Shown: positions 44,101-53,019 of the stretch, in pieces
Layout: each line of letters starts with the position of its first letter
How positions within the stretch are numbered: position 1 is the stretch's first letter
Assembly: GCF_014805685.1 (NCBI RefSeq)
Contig: NC_060886.1
Span: forward strand, 29,197,362-29,261,361
DNA length: 64,000 nt
Source: Silurus meridionalis
Taxonomy: Eukaryota > Chordata > Actinopteri > Siluriformes > Siluridae
Direction of reading: 5' to 3'
The notes under the pieces: generated by a model
Told to the model about the DNA's origin: nothing
Seen by the model: the letters and a program-made list of their open reading frames with translations, nothing else
The model's database searches: none
Translations under genes and position numbers: made by a program

Positions 44101-44230
44101 CCATACAGTCTCCACCGTTGGACTTTTTGCTCTGGAAGTATATCGTGAGCTTGTTTTTCAGCTTGGGGGTCTTGGGGTCCCATTTTCCCTCCACGATCAG
44201 GGCAAAGGGAAACTCTTCTTGTTCGTCCAT
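31981..44230 (-). CDS. parp14: PARP14-type macrodomain mono-ADP-ribosyltransferase, with two frame breaks
   Basis: Interferon-linked ADP-ribosyltransferase. Exons in coding order: 44044-44230, 42868-42971, 42716-42749, 41142-41368, 40288-40515, 37952-40191, 37629-37862, 37324-37542, 35985-36051, 35736-35885, 35557-35619, 35265-35441, 34582-34788, 33815-34480, 32668-32806, 32358-32532, 31981-32264; about 1800 aa, as in human PARP14. Order: RRM-like repeats (1-260), KH-like region, macrodomain 1 (about 805-985; [32 protein letters not shown]), macrodomain 2 (1005-1160; [12 protein letters not shown]), macrodomain 3 (1185-1380; [10 protein letters not shown]), WWE-like (1525-1600) and catalytic domain. 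The latter has LFHGT and [14 protein letters not shown], ending [10 protein letters not shown]. The start has [15 protein letters not shown] in good Kozak context. Exon 41142-41368 and exon 32668-32806 each lack one base relative to the conserved frame. parp15-like paralogues are the main alternative name. Confidence 0.92.
32691..32696 (-). other. parp14: single-base frame break in the parp14 catalytic exon
   Basis: The coding strand reads GAGTTT, then six A, then CCTGT. The conserved reading ([12 protein letters not shown] before [10 protein letters not shown]) needs seven A. As given, the frame leaves the conserved path here and the exon has 139 instead of 140 bases. Confidence 0.85.
33148..33461 (-). 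mobile_element. solo end of the 18861-20235 Tc1-like family
   Basis: Shares 'gtctgtgggagtcagaattc' and the terminal 'gggatcaaataataatttcc' with the esyt3 intron 9 copy. The other end is missing. In a parp14 intron. Confidence 0.7.
33623..33660 (-). repeat. 38-base perfect inverted repeat, right copy
   Basis: Exact reverse complement of 31757-31794, within the parp14 intron between exons 33815-34480 and 32668-32806. Probably an end sequence of a mobile element. Confidence 0.9.
35128..35166. repeat. (AAAT)n microsatellite
   Basis: About ten ATAA repeats in a parp14 intron, next to inverted short-TIR family text at 35085-35125. Confidence 0.9.
36405..36600 (+). mobile_element. tRNA-derived SINE
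   Basis: A-box-like 'tggtagcttagttgtttag' and B-box 'gttcagatccc', then the 'cctgagcaaagcccttaacc' body. In a parp14 intron. Confidence 0.65.
36641..37265 (-). mobile_element. mariner element with both ends, internally deleted
   Basis: Ends tgaggtggtatcaaaatg (left) and cgttttgataacacctcg (right) are inverted repeats of about 27 bases flanked by TA at 36639-36640 and 37266-37267. The 625 bases keep minus-strand transposase fragments ([20 protein letters not shown], then [17 protein letters not shown]). A complete element is about 1.3 kb, so half is missing. It sits between macrodomain 2 and macrodomain 3 exons of parp14. Confidence 0.85.
40625..40865 (-). mobile_element. mariner fragment
   Basis: Same terminal text as the 36641 element ('ggtttcgagactggctttgt') with a short internal stretch. 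In a parp14 intron. Confidence 0.6.
41211..41222 (-). other. parp14: single-base frame break in a parp14 RRM exon
   Basis: Upstream of this point the conserved text [16 protein letters not shown] is in one frame; downstream [19 protein letters not shown] is in another. The exon is 227 bases where splice phases demand 228. The break falls in the run CAAAGGGAC. Confidence 0.85.
42440..42680 (-). mobile_element. RTE-type LINE, 3' end fragment
   Basis: Minus-strand 3' end matching the open LINE at 63535-64000: [12 protein letters not shown] plus the 'tggacatgtgtagacgaggg' region. In a parp14 intron. 5' truncated, as usual for LINE insertions. Confidence 0.75.
43045..43690 (+). mobile_element. 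Tc1-like remnant interrupted by a hAT element
   Basis: Plus-strand transposase text: [14 protein letters not shown] before the break and a degraded SPDLNPIELLW block ('cacctaaatcctaatgaact') after it. The same family, uninterrupted at this point, is at 63175-63420. Confidence 0.7.
43315..43547. mobile_element. hAT-type nonautonomous element nested in the Tc1 remnant
   Basis: Carries 'caggggtcaccaac' near its left side and 'tttggtgacccctg' at its right end. A perfect 8-base target duplication, atttagag, lies at 43307-43314 and 43548-43555. Thirteen extra bases lie outside the left terminal repeat. No coding capacity. Confidence 0.85.
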
Positions 44231-44674
44231 GGTTTTGTTGTCTACTGAGGGTTTAGAGGGGAAAGGCGGAGAAATCTGATGCGCACAAGTTTCACTTTTG
44301 TTTTTTTGCCTTCATGTGGACATTTAGGGGAAAACAGAGGAGCTCGTTCTCATTCCAAAACCTGGTGAGAATTTTTTTTATGGGTCGGAGCACACTATAA
44401 GATGTGATATACGCATTTAAAGTGTGTAAAAGTGATAATAAAGGTAAATAAACCGGTTTATTTTGATAATCGAGATTGTTATTATGCAAAAAAGGGGGCT
44501 GGATTTACGAGGAACCGCTCCGTTTCCTGTAAAAGTCGCTCAACAAGGCAACGATTTTACTTTCGGTTTGGTCCCCCCACCCCCCATACACAAACACCCC
44601 CTTGTCCTGCATTCTGTCCCTTTCTCCGTCGTCCTACTCCAAGCCTATATTCATTCGTTGGACACCAAAACCAG
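44231..44674. promoter_or_regulatory. putative bidirectional parp14/parp9 promoter with IRF-type sites
   Basis: The two genes diverge from here. An ISRE-like site at 44288-44300 reads CAAAAGTGAAACT on the minus strand, 58 bases upstream of the parp14 start codon. A second at 44561-44570 reads TTTCGGTTTG, whose complement contains the IRF core AANNGAAA. A good splice donor (CCAG/gtaaga) at 44674 probably ends the parp9 5' untranslated exon, which pairs with the acceptor at 45941. Interferon control is known for the mammalian genes; here it is inferred from these motifs only. Confidence 0.55.
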
Positions 44675-45941
44675 GTAAGAAATATACTTTCGACCATGTT
44701 TGGCAACTTTAATTCTGTCAGTCGGTTTTTTTTTCCCCCTTAACCTTGAGCTCAAATTTCCCTACTACAGCATTCAGGAAACTCCTTTCGTACAAATGAC
44801 TTGAGGAGACTTCAAAAAAGGCAAACAATTAGAATTTTTCTAGAGAAAAGATCGAATTTCATGCACAAAGCAGCGTTTTAAGGGCGAAGTATAAACTAAA
44901 AGGGGATACGACACTGTTTGACGTCAGAGTGCTCATTTGCATATCCAGTGCTTTGTTATGAACGTTCGAACATGCTGTGTGTGTGTGTTTTTGGAAGATG
45001 TCTTGACTAGAAAAAGAGATTTAGCAGCACTGAAAATGTTAATCGACAACTTTAATGCACGACCGTGGAGGCGAATAATGGCCCGAGTGCATTAAAATAT
45101 TGTAAAGCATGTGTTAGATTTAAGTTTTTTGTAGATTCAGCTCGTTTATACAGCCAAGCAATTGAGGGTTAAGGGTCTTGCTTAAGGGCCCGGCTGTGGC
45201 ATTGTGGTCATGCTGAGACAAATTTGTGTGATACAAAATACAAAATTGTGCGATTTTTTTAAAATATATATATATATATATATAGGTTGGATCTGGAATT
45301 CTGACTCTTGCAGATCATGCACATAGTAAACACAGCATGATTATAATTATTTTAATAATCAATAGATATTAGTTATCAATAAACAGTTCACTTTAACAAT
45401 GATGGAACTACCGTACAATGAACGGACATTCAGTGCCACCTAGATGAGGTTTTTGAGTTTCTTCCTCATATCATCTCAATTCAGTCATTAATGGCTTATT
45501 CAATAGAGATAAACTTAAATGAATCGAACGTATAGGCATTAAACTTCATAACATCTTTATTTCTGTAAAGCTGCTTTGGGAAAATGTTCCTTGTTAAATG
45601 GAACTTAGGTCTACAAATTAAGCTGAATCGGATTAAATGGAATTTAATGAGGGGTCTTCGCCATTGGCGAGTATTAATGGAGTGATGTTTCGTCATATGG
45701 GTTAAAAAAGTCCTGTTTAAATCATTACAAAAATGTTTAAATGCATGGGAACATGTTTTTAAGCAACATTTTGTATGTTTTGTAATTGATCATGGAATAA
45801 TTCCGATATAATGCAGGGTTATCACAGGTGGGATGAGTCTAGTGATCTCCAGCTGCAATCCCTTTTCAATTAAATGTGCAAATGAAATGCAAATCTCAAT
45901 CATTTATGCCATTCTTTCATATTTTTTATTTCTTTTTTTAG
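44675..45941 (+). other. putative 5' UTR intron of parp9
   Basis: Bounded by a consensus donor and the acceptor 'tcttttttta g'. Contains an octamer ATTTGCAT near 44935, a SINE tail fragment (45160-45210) and a short TA run (45265-45283). No coding exon. Confidence 0.45.
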
Positions 45942-45943
45942 TC

Positions 45944-48900
45944 ATGGAAGAGACCAAACACCTAATTCCACTGCAGCCACCGAAGATTGCGATTCTGAAA
46001 CGATGTCGCTCTGCCTTTTGCCAAGTGCTGCAAGAGAAATTTGGTTGTACAGCTCAGATCCACAATGTGGAGGATGATTCACTTTCACCTTTTTTAACCA
46101 GCAAAGCATCTATTGTGTCTGAAATAAAGTACAGCAAACAACTGGCTAGGCAGCTTAAAGTATCAGTGTGGAAAGGTGATCTTACTAATCATAAGGTCGA
46201 TGCTGTGGTAAATCCAGCAAATGAAAATTTAAGTCATGGAGGAGGACTTGCCCAAGCTCTGAGTTCAGCTGGAGGTCATATGATCCAGAAATGTAGTAAT
46301 GATATCATAAAACACCTGGGTAAAATTCCCACAGGTGAAGTTGTTGCAACACCAGCTGGAGACCTCCCTTGTAAAATGATCATACATGCCGTTGGACCCT
46401 GTGTATCTAGAAGTCCCTCAAAGGCCGAACTTGACAGTGCATCACATCTGTTACACAATACTATTTGGAACATCCTGATAAAAGTTGACTATGAAAGACT
46501 GGAGTCTGTTGCAATCCCTGCAATAAGCTCAGGCCTTTTCAACTTTCCACTTCCAAAATGTGCCGAAGTCATCGTGAAGGCCTTGAAGTTGTACAGCGAG
46601 AAGCGCAACCTAGCAGCCCGGAACCTCGAAGTGCGTCTGGTGAACATTGACGATCCCTCAGTTCAGCATATGGAGAGAGCTTGCCTGCAATTTCTGGGTC
46701 CAAGTGACACAAAGCCAAAACAAAATCAGGGCAATTCATCAACCCAGTCTTCAATCGCTAGTCTGAATCTGGGGAACGTGACTCTTCACCTCAAAAAGGG
46801 AGCCATTGAGAATGAGAGAGTAAGTAAACAGCAGGTTAACCCATAGAAAGTCAATTATAATGGAGCACTTCGCTAAAAACTTACTGATATTGCCAAAGTT
46901 GACTGTTTGACGAAAATGAATACCATTAAATTAAACCATTAAAAAAACCTTGTTTTATATAAAGAAAAGAAACGCATGCATATCTGACAAAGATGACAAA
47001 ATCAGGGTTATAGCATAGTTTAATAGTTGCAGCCTTTATTGACTCTTATATATGTCCTTATATAAATGTTAGTAGGTTAATATTGCTCTTAGCCTCTGAT
47101 GCTGTTTTGACCATTTCATTATGTTTGTGTTTGTAGACAGACGTGATCGTGAACACAATAGGCGCTGATCTTCAGTTATCAAGCGGGCAAGTTTCAGCAG
47201 CTCTACTGAATAAAGCCGGCCGGAGGATTCAAGAGGAAATACGAACCTTGAAATATGGATATATTTCTGAGGGAGACATCCTTGAAACTTCTGGACATAA
47301 CCTGGACTGTAAGGAGGTGTACCACACGGTCTGTGGGTCAAATAGGGCACTGGCAATATGGTGCAAAAGGTTGGAATTCTAATCTATAACCAGATAATCA
47401 TAGATGTTTGTGACAAGTCATTTCTAAATTCGTAGCCACAGTTTATTTATCTCTTCATCATGAGTGAATTTCAACTAGAGCTATTGCTCCAAATGAATTG
47501 TTCTTGTTTAGCAGGATCAGCATGTCCCACATCAAAAATATGCATCATCATCATCTTTTTTTGTTTAGATTCTTTACTCTGTGGTCACAAATTGCCTTGA
47601 AATGGCAAGCAGTAAAAGCTATTCATCCATGTCTTTTCCTGCTCTCGGGACGGGCAACCTTGGCCTTGACAAGGATGAAGTTTCTCAAATTATGACCGAC
47701 GCAGTAGTGGAATTTTCTAAAAACTATAAGGGCTCAAAAATGCTCATTTTTTTCGTCATTTTTCCAAAGGACACTCAGACCTTGAAGGTACGATAAAGCT
47801 TCTTTTTATTTGAATGTATAATGCACATATTAGTGTATGTTATAAAATGTGTGTAATGTTCACATATTTGATGTATTTCAGGCTTTTGAGAAGAAAATAA
47901 TTTCTACTAAGGGAAGACTTGAACGCGAGCAGCACCAATAGCAAAAGTGAGGACTTTCTTATAAAATTGTCTTAAAGTGATTATGGTTTCCTGATTCCAC
48001 ATAGATGCTTTGCTAGTTGGGGAGAAAAGAAAGCTCAGTGGTTAAAGCTCTATGTTTCTGATTGAAAGTTTGGGGTTCAAGTCCCAGTACTGGCACTGTC
48101 ACTGTGTTTGGACCCTTGGCCTTCTCTGCTCCAGGCTTCCTAACACACTTAGGTTTTAATAATGTATTACCAGGGCATTTCTGCCATGCGAATTAGTAAC
48201 AATCAAATGCAAATTCTCACTTGTGATTTTATTTCTATTACAGGTTCAGGATTTCAGGACAGTCAGGACGTTACAACCGAACCATGCATTGAGCTCTTTG
48301 CCTCTTCCAAAACCGCAATGAGGGAGGCCAAGCGCTGGTGTTATGACATGCTGCATTTGTCCTCCAGCAGTCAGTGCAAAACAATCTACAATAATCATGT
48401 GGTCTATCTGAGCCAGGAGGATCATGAAAAGCTGATGACTCTTCAGCGTTCACTTGAGGTCATCATCACAGAATTCATTAAGGAAGGCAAAGGAGGGGTT
48501 ATCATCAACGGCGATCCTCACGGGATCCTTTGTGCTGCTTTGGAAGTGGAAGCCATGTTGTGTAAGGCCCAAGAAGACTTCGCTCGAGACGAAGAGAGAT
48601 ACATGTGGGCCGATTTGGAGCAAATGTTTCCAGCAGACGAGATCGAGATGATGTGTATGTTGTCTGTACTGCATTGTATTGTATAAAAATACCACTCGAT
48701 ATGTACTTGTGTGTATGTATGCCTAATTCGTCTTCTTTGCTTATAGCAAACAGGTTGTATAAGAAGACAGCGATAGATCTCAATATGAAAGACCCTGAAG
48801 TAAAACAAAGGGTAAAAACCTTTGAAAGATTTGGCCTGACTATTGAGAAGGTAAGCTGGATCCTACTTTAAAATAAAAAATAATCATATCTATATTAGGG

Positions 48901-50361
48901 CTTAAAATTAAACTTAAAATCATCCACAACAATTCCTGGGGTATAAAAAAAAGAACTAAAGTCAAAATCGCTGCCACTTTTCTTTAGAAAATTAAATATT
49001 AAATGCAAAACACACACACTTAAATACACATCTGTATTACCCAAAAGAGGTCTAACAAATGTGAACAATTTTCTAAACAAATTTTTCCATTTATTAAATT
49101 TTATTTAATCAATTAAATTTGTGCCAATTGAATCGTTTACTCAATATAATCGATATCATAAAAAAAGTGTATTGCATTAATTTGATTCATTGTATATTAT
49201 TTTTGTTTTACTTGTATAAAATATTATTTTATATATTATTTATCCAAGCAAGCATTTTATTAAAAACATTTTTTCAACTGTAAACTTTTGACGTTCACAA
49301 ATATTAATAATAAAATCTGCGTTAATTACAATGTCCCTCCAAATGTAGCGAAACTGAACCGAAGCGTGAATTTTGTGTACTGTTACACTCTCACTTTTGT
49401 AATTATAACAGCATTTAAAAGTCTATTAAAGTTCAAATACAGGCTCGCAATGTGGACCTGATGTGGTTTTCTTTCCTTTTTTTATTGCTGTAGATGGAAA
49501 AAATCGAGAACTATGCCCTGAATCAGCTCTTTGAATTGAACAGCAAACGTATAAAACCTTATCACAAGCCTCTGTACCAGCGTGTAAATGCGCAGTTCTG
49601 TGATCTGATCTGCAGAGTGGGCTTCCAGAGGGAATATGCACCACCAAAAGGTACAAAACCAACACTGCCCGAACGACTGGGGATACAGTACTGACTATTC
49701 TTCAATGTATTGGCTCTAATATAAGTAAAATAGCAACAACGGCTGTGTGGAACAAAGTTTGCGGAACCTGTGGTCCAGAAAAAGGCAATTTAGGCTTGAT
49801 TAAACAAGTACACTTAATATGGGCTGTCATCTGAAGCCATATGAGGGTCTAAGAGTGGACAAGACCTTACAGGCAGGATTATGGACCATGGGCACCATGG
49901 AACCGCAGCTTGCTGTTAGTTAGGTTACAAAAAAAGAGCCCGCAAATTTTCCGAGCCGCAAATTATCGGGGGTTGACTGTAAAGACTGATGTAACTGATG
50001 TATTCCCCAAAAATGGGAAGAAATTGCCGATACCTGACAGCTAATTTTTTGACATTACACCTCTCTACCTCCAGAACAAGCCTGTGGAGCTGGAATATAC
50101 TTCACTACTGAAGCAGACGAAGCATTTACGCTGTGGGAGGACAACGGAGAAGAGTACATCTACTTCATTGAAGCTCAGGTGCTCACTGGTAAACAGACTT
50201 CTGGTTCAACAGACCTGATTGTGCCTCCTCCAAATGGAACAGACCCACTGGTTCGTTACGACAGTGTGACGAACAAGAAGGGCATCCATGTTATCTTCAA
50301 CGGCCAACATGCCTATCCCGAGCGCATTATTACATGCACTGAAAAGAAATCTTTCATTTAA
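45944..50361 (+). CDS. parp9: PARP9-type macrodomain protein, with frame conflicts
   Basis: PARP9 partners the E3 ligase DTX3L in interferon and DNA-damage responses. Exons: 45944-46819, 47137-47360 (3' end uncertain), 47569-47787, 47882-47946, 48244-48654, 48747-48850, 49494-49650, 50075-50361. Roughly 780 aa (human 854). Macrodomain 1: VDAVVNPANENLSHGGGLAQ, IPAISSGLFNFP. Macrodomain 2: DVIVNTIGADL, SFPALGTGNLG. The C-terminal PARP-like domain has NAQFCDLICRVGFQREY and GAGIYFTTEADEAF, ending RIITCTEKKSFI. As in mammalian PARP9, the HGT motif of active PARPs is replaced (CRVGF), so canonical catalysis is unlikely. I start at 45944 after the splice acceptor; an upstream ATG at 45833 would add a hydrophobic stretch that crosses that acceptor. 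Exon 2 exits in the wrong phase for exon 3, and exon 4 has one base too many. Confidence 0.9.
47350..47372 (+). other. parp9: phase conflict at the parp9 exon 2 donor
   Basis: Exon 3 must be entered in phase 0 (ILYSVVTNCLEMASS). The donors available, after ATATG (47360) or after TGCAAAAG, both leave phase 2. One more A in the run of four would give a phase-0 exit at AAAAAG/gttgga. Confidence 0.6.
47911..47913 (+). other. parp9: one-base frame excess in parp9 exon 4
   Basis: The exon begins in frame (AFEKKIISTK, matching the PARP9 position) but then reaches TAG at 47939. Downstream splice phase and sensible text (LNASSTNSK into SGFQDSQD) lie in the frame reached by removing one G from GGG here. 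Confidence 0.65.
48018..48160 (+). mobile_element. tRNA-derived SINE in a parp9 intron
   Basis: Clear A box (aagctcagtggttaaagc) and B box (ggttcaagtccc), then 'gacccttggccttctctgct'. The best-preserved SINE head in the window. Confidence 0.75.
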
Positions 50362-50482
50362 GCAGCAGTTTCTAGTTTTGTTCTACAGAAACCCTGCTTT
50401 TTCCCACTACGGCATTTTGTGTTGACGTTAAAATAAGATTTTAGATTGGATTCATTGTTCAGAGTTAATTCAAAATCTCAAA

Positions 50483-50488
50483 AATAAA
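50483..50488 (+). terminator. polyadenylation signal AATAAA for parp9
   Basis: AATAAA 122 bases after the parp9 stop codon. A second candidate lies near 51780, in 'cacagcaataaagtctactc'. Confidence 0.5.
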
Positions 50489-50524
50489 ACCCAAGCTTGC
50501 TTTATCTGTTAGTATACAGGCGGA

Positions 50525-51185
50525 AATGTAAAAAGTGTGGAAACACCTGGTCTGGTTTTTGAGAGACACGTGCATGTTCCTTTTGTTTCTATGCAAAAGA
50601 TTTACCAAGTGAATTTATTATTTATATTATTTGATATGTCCAGATGTTCCACTTTATTTTGATTGAAAAATCCTCTCAGCATGAAGAACAGCATTACACG
50701 CTCTCGGCATCCGGACAGTTAATTTAATCAAACATTCAACTGAAATGCTTCGCCTTCTTCACTAGGTGAAGACTTCTTCTTGTGATCCAGTTCATCCCAG
50801 AGCAGTTCAATAGGATTTAGGTGCAGCGGCTGGGCAGGTCATTGCATTCAAGATAACACACACGACGACTGTTTGCTCTCTGAACAACTCTTTACAGCCC
50901 TATTGTCTGGAGCCGCAGTCCAAACTGAATTGCATGGTGAAGTATGAAATGGTTGCCATGTTGGTTCCTTTCACCTGGAACAAGTCTTCAATCTTCCCTG
51001 CTCCAAAACAGCCCCAAACCATTACGCTTTCGCCTCCATTTTTGACTTACATAAGATCTTTGGTTAGAGCCAAACAATTCAACAGAACTTTCTTCCCCTT
51101 GTTTACTGTAATTTTTTAGTTTTTGCCTTTTACCTTAAAAAAAGGAACGTGCACGTGTATCAGACTCTTTTGACACGCACTGTAT
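50525..51185 (-). mobile_element. Tc1-like transposon remnant
   Basis: Minus-strand transposase debris is seen as 'ccctgctccaaaacagcccc' and 'ccattacgctttcgcctcca', the reverse of the GGGSVMVWG-type region. The ends share 'cgtgcatgttccttt' and 'aaaggaacgtgcacg' as an imperfect inverted pair. Confidence 0.6.
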
Positions 51186-52569
51186 TTAAAACCGGTATAT
51201 AATTCAGTCAACTTAATTGTAATTAAATATTAATTTTAATTGAGTTTAATTATAGTAATATTATTATTATCAAAAAAAAAAAAGAAAGAAAGAACATCTT
51301 GATGTGTATATATATTATCAGGCTGAACCTTGCTGATGATCCTGATCCTTTTTGTGGTACTCAGAGTTTTGCTTCTGTTTCTGGTTTCCACAGATCTAGG
51401 AGTAGTTAAAACATTTTCTGATCATATTTCTTGTGTTTAAAGTGAATTACGATATATATGTATATATAATATACAGAATACCTAATCTGTCCATCGTATC
51501 CACCTTCTAAAAGTGTACTTACGCATTCGTGATTTGTTTTTGTTTTATAATGGGTTTTTCCCCCTTAGACTCATCTTCATATTGTTGAATGGCAAATGTA
51601 ATAGAAATAATTGATCAATATAGACAGTAGATTTTATTACTGGCAGGATAAAATGTGTTATTTTATAGAACGGCGTCCATTCGCGAAGCTATAAGACGTG
51701 AATTTCATGACCATGAGAATGATTCTGCTGGTTTGGTGAAGTGTGGGGTGTTTTTCCGGTCTGTCCTTTGATCACAGCAATAAAGTCTACTCCATAAAAC
51801 TAGTCCGGATTCGCAGGTGATTTATGAGATGTGTGTGAAAGAAATTCGCAGGCGGATTCTGGAGACGGGTTTAATTTGTAACACAAACACCGAAGCAGCA
51901 TTGTTGAGCCACAACATTGCTGTACATACCTTTTAATATAGGAATACAATGATGAAGGGACTGAAGTGTAGTTCTGTAAGAAATCAGAAACTTTTTTTCC
52001 TTTATTTAATATATATATATTTATATATTTTTACGATCCCTTTATAGTACTGGAGATAGGTAGGCACTTACAATCTGCTATTTGAATAGAAACATTTTAT
52101 GAAGAACAGGAGAATCTGCAAAACACTGAATTTGGAAATAAAATACGAGTGTGTAAATACTCTGTGGCTACACCAAGGGCACTTCCACAGGAACGTCGCT
52201 GCCATTCGAGATGATCGAATCTTCAAGGAATGTTCTAACGTGTAAACTATTTCATATTTGGTTCCGAAACATCTAAGAAAATAAAGCCACGACACATGAA
52301 GGTCAATTCAGCCGTGACTGTAGCAGCTCCATTACTGTTAAAACGGAAAAAAAAGTCGGACCATGCAGCTTTCTTCTCCTCAGTTTTTCTCCGTGTTTCA
52401 CCGCTGAAGAATCGTGACTCGTAGAAAAAATTAATAAATTAATAAATCACGATCTACCGTACATTATAAAAATACGAATGAAATGTTAGCCTGGCATCAT
52501 ACATGATCTAATAGGTCATAATTTGGCTCCACGATTGGCAAATAGCCATGGTTTCATACCATAATGACA

Positions 52570-52790
52570 CACACCTACACTATAATGGCAAAAGTTTGTG
52601 GACACTTGACCGTCACATCTCGGATTGTTGTGGGGATTTGTGTTTGTTCATTTACAAGAGCATTACTGAGATCAGATACTGGTATTATTGTGAGGAGTTC
52701 ATCAATCATGGAACGCTGAAGGACACTCGAGTTCTTCCACTCTGAACGAGTGTGTGCTTTTGTGTGTCGACAAACTTTTGACCAAAAACG
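52570..52790. mobile_element. short-TIR Tc1-like nonautonomous element, small deletion copy
   Basis: Left end 'cactataatggcaaaagttt', then gtggacacttgaccgtcac. Right end 'gtcgacaaacttttgacca'. Both ends are present about 215 bases apart. Confidence 0.7.
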
Positions 52791-52866
52791 TGTAAATGAG
52801 AACCTCCCTCCAGGTGTAAGCTCGGCAAACAGGAAACTGCTTTTGTGCTCCTACTGATAGCTTTTG

Positions 52867-52872
52867 TTTATT
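52867..52872 (-). terminator. polyadenylation signal AATAAA for faim
   Basis: AATAAA on the minus strand, about 150 bases downstream of the faim stop codon. Confidence 0.55.
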
Positions 52873-53019
52873 CGTAGTGCCGCTGGGAATGTGCTGCTAG
52901 TTTGAACTAAGCCTGTATTGCTTTCTAAAGGCCCGGCCTGAGTCAGTAGGACCGCCAGCGTAGTGAAGAACACGAAGGTCGAAATAACAACGATGTCACC
53001 GGAACGACAGACGGACAGA

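Larger units (their letters stand above)
50362..53019. other. intergenic region between parp9 and faim (tail to tail)
   Basis: 3' UTRs, a Tc1-like remnant (50525-51185), an AT-rich stretch and a short-TIR element (52570-52790). No further exon recognised. Confidence 0.5.

Noticed and set aside
45833..45943. Upstream ATG extending parp9 with a hydrophobic N-terminus
   Set aside because: The stretch runs through a good polypyrimidine tract and AG acceptor, and is not known from PARP9; ATG 45944 follows the acceptor.
48018..48095. tRNA gene
   Set aside because: A and B boxes are present but the cloverleaf is degenerate and is followed by a SINE body.
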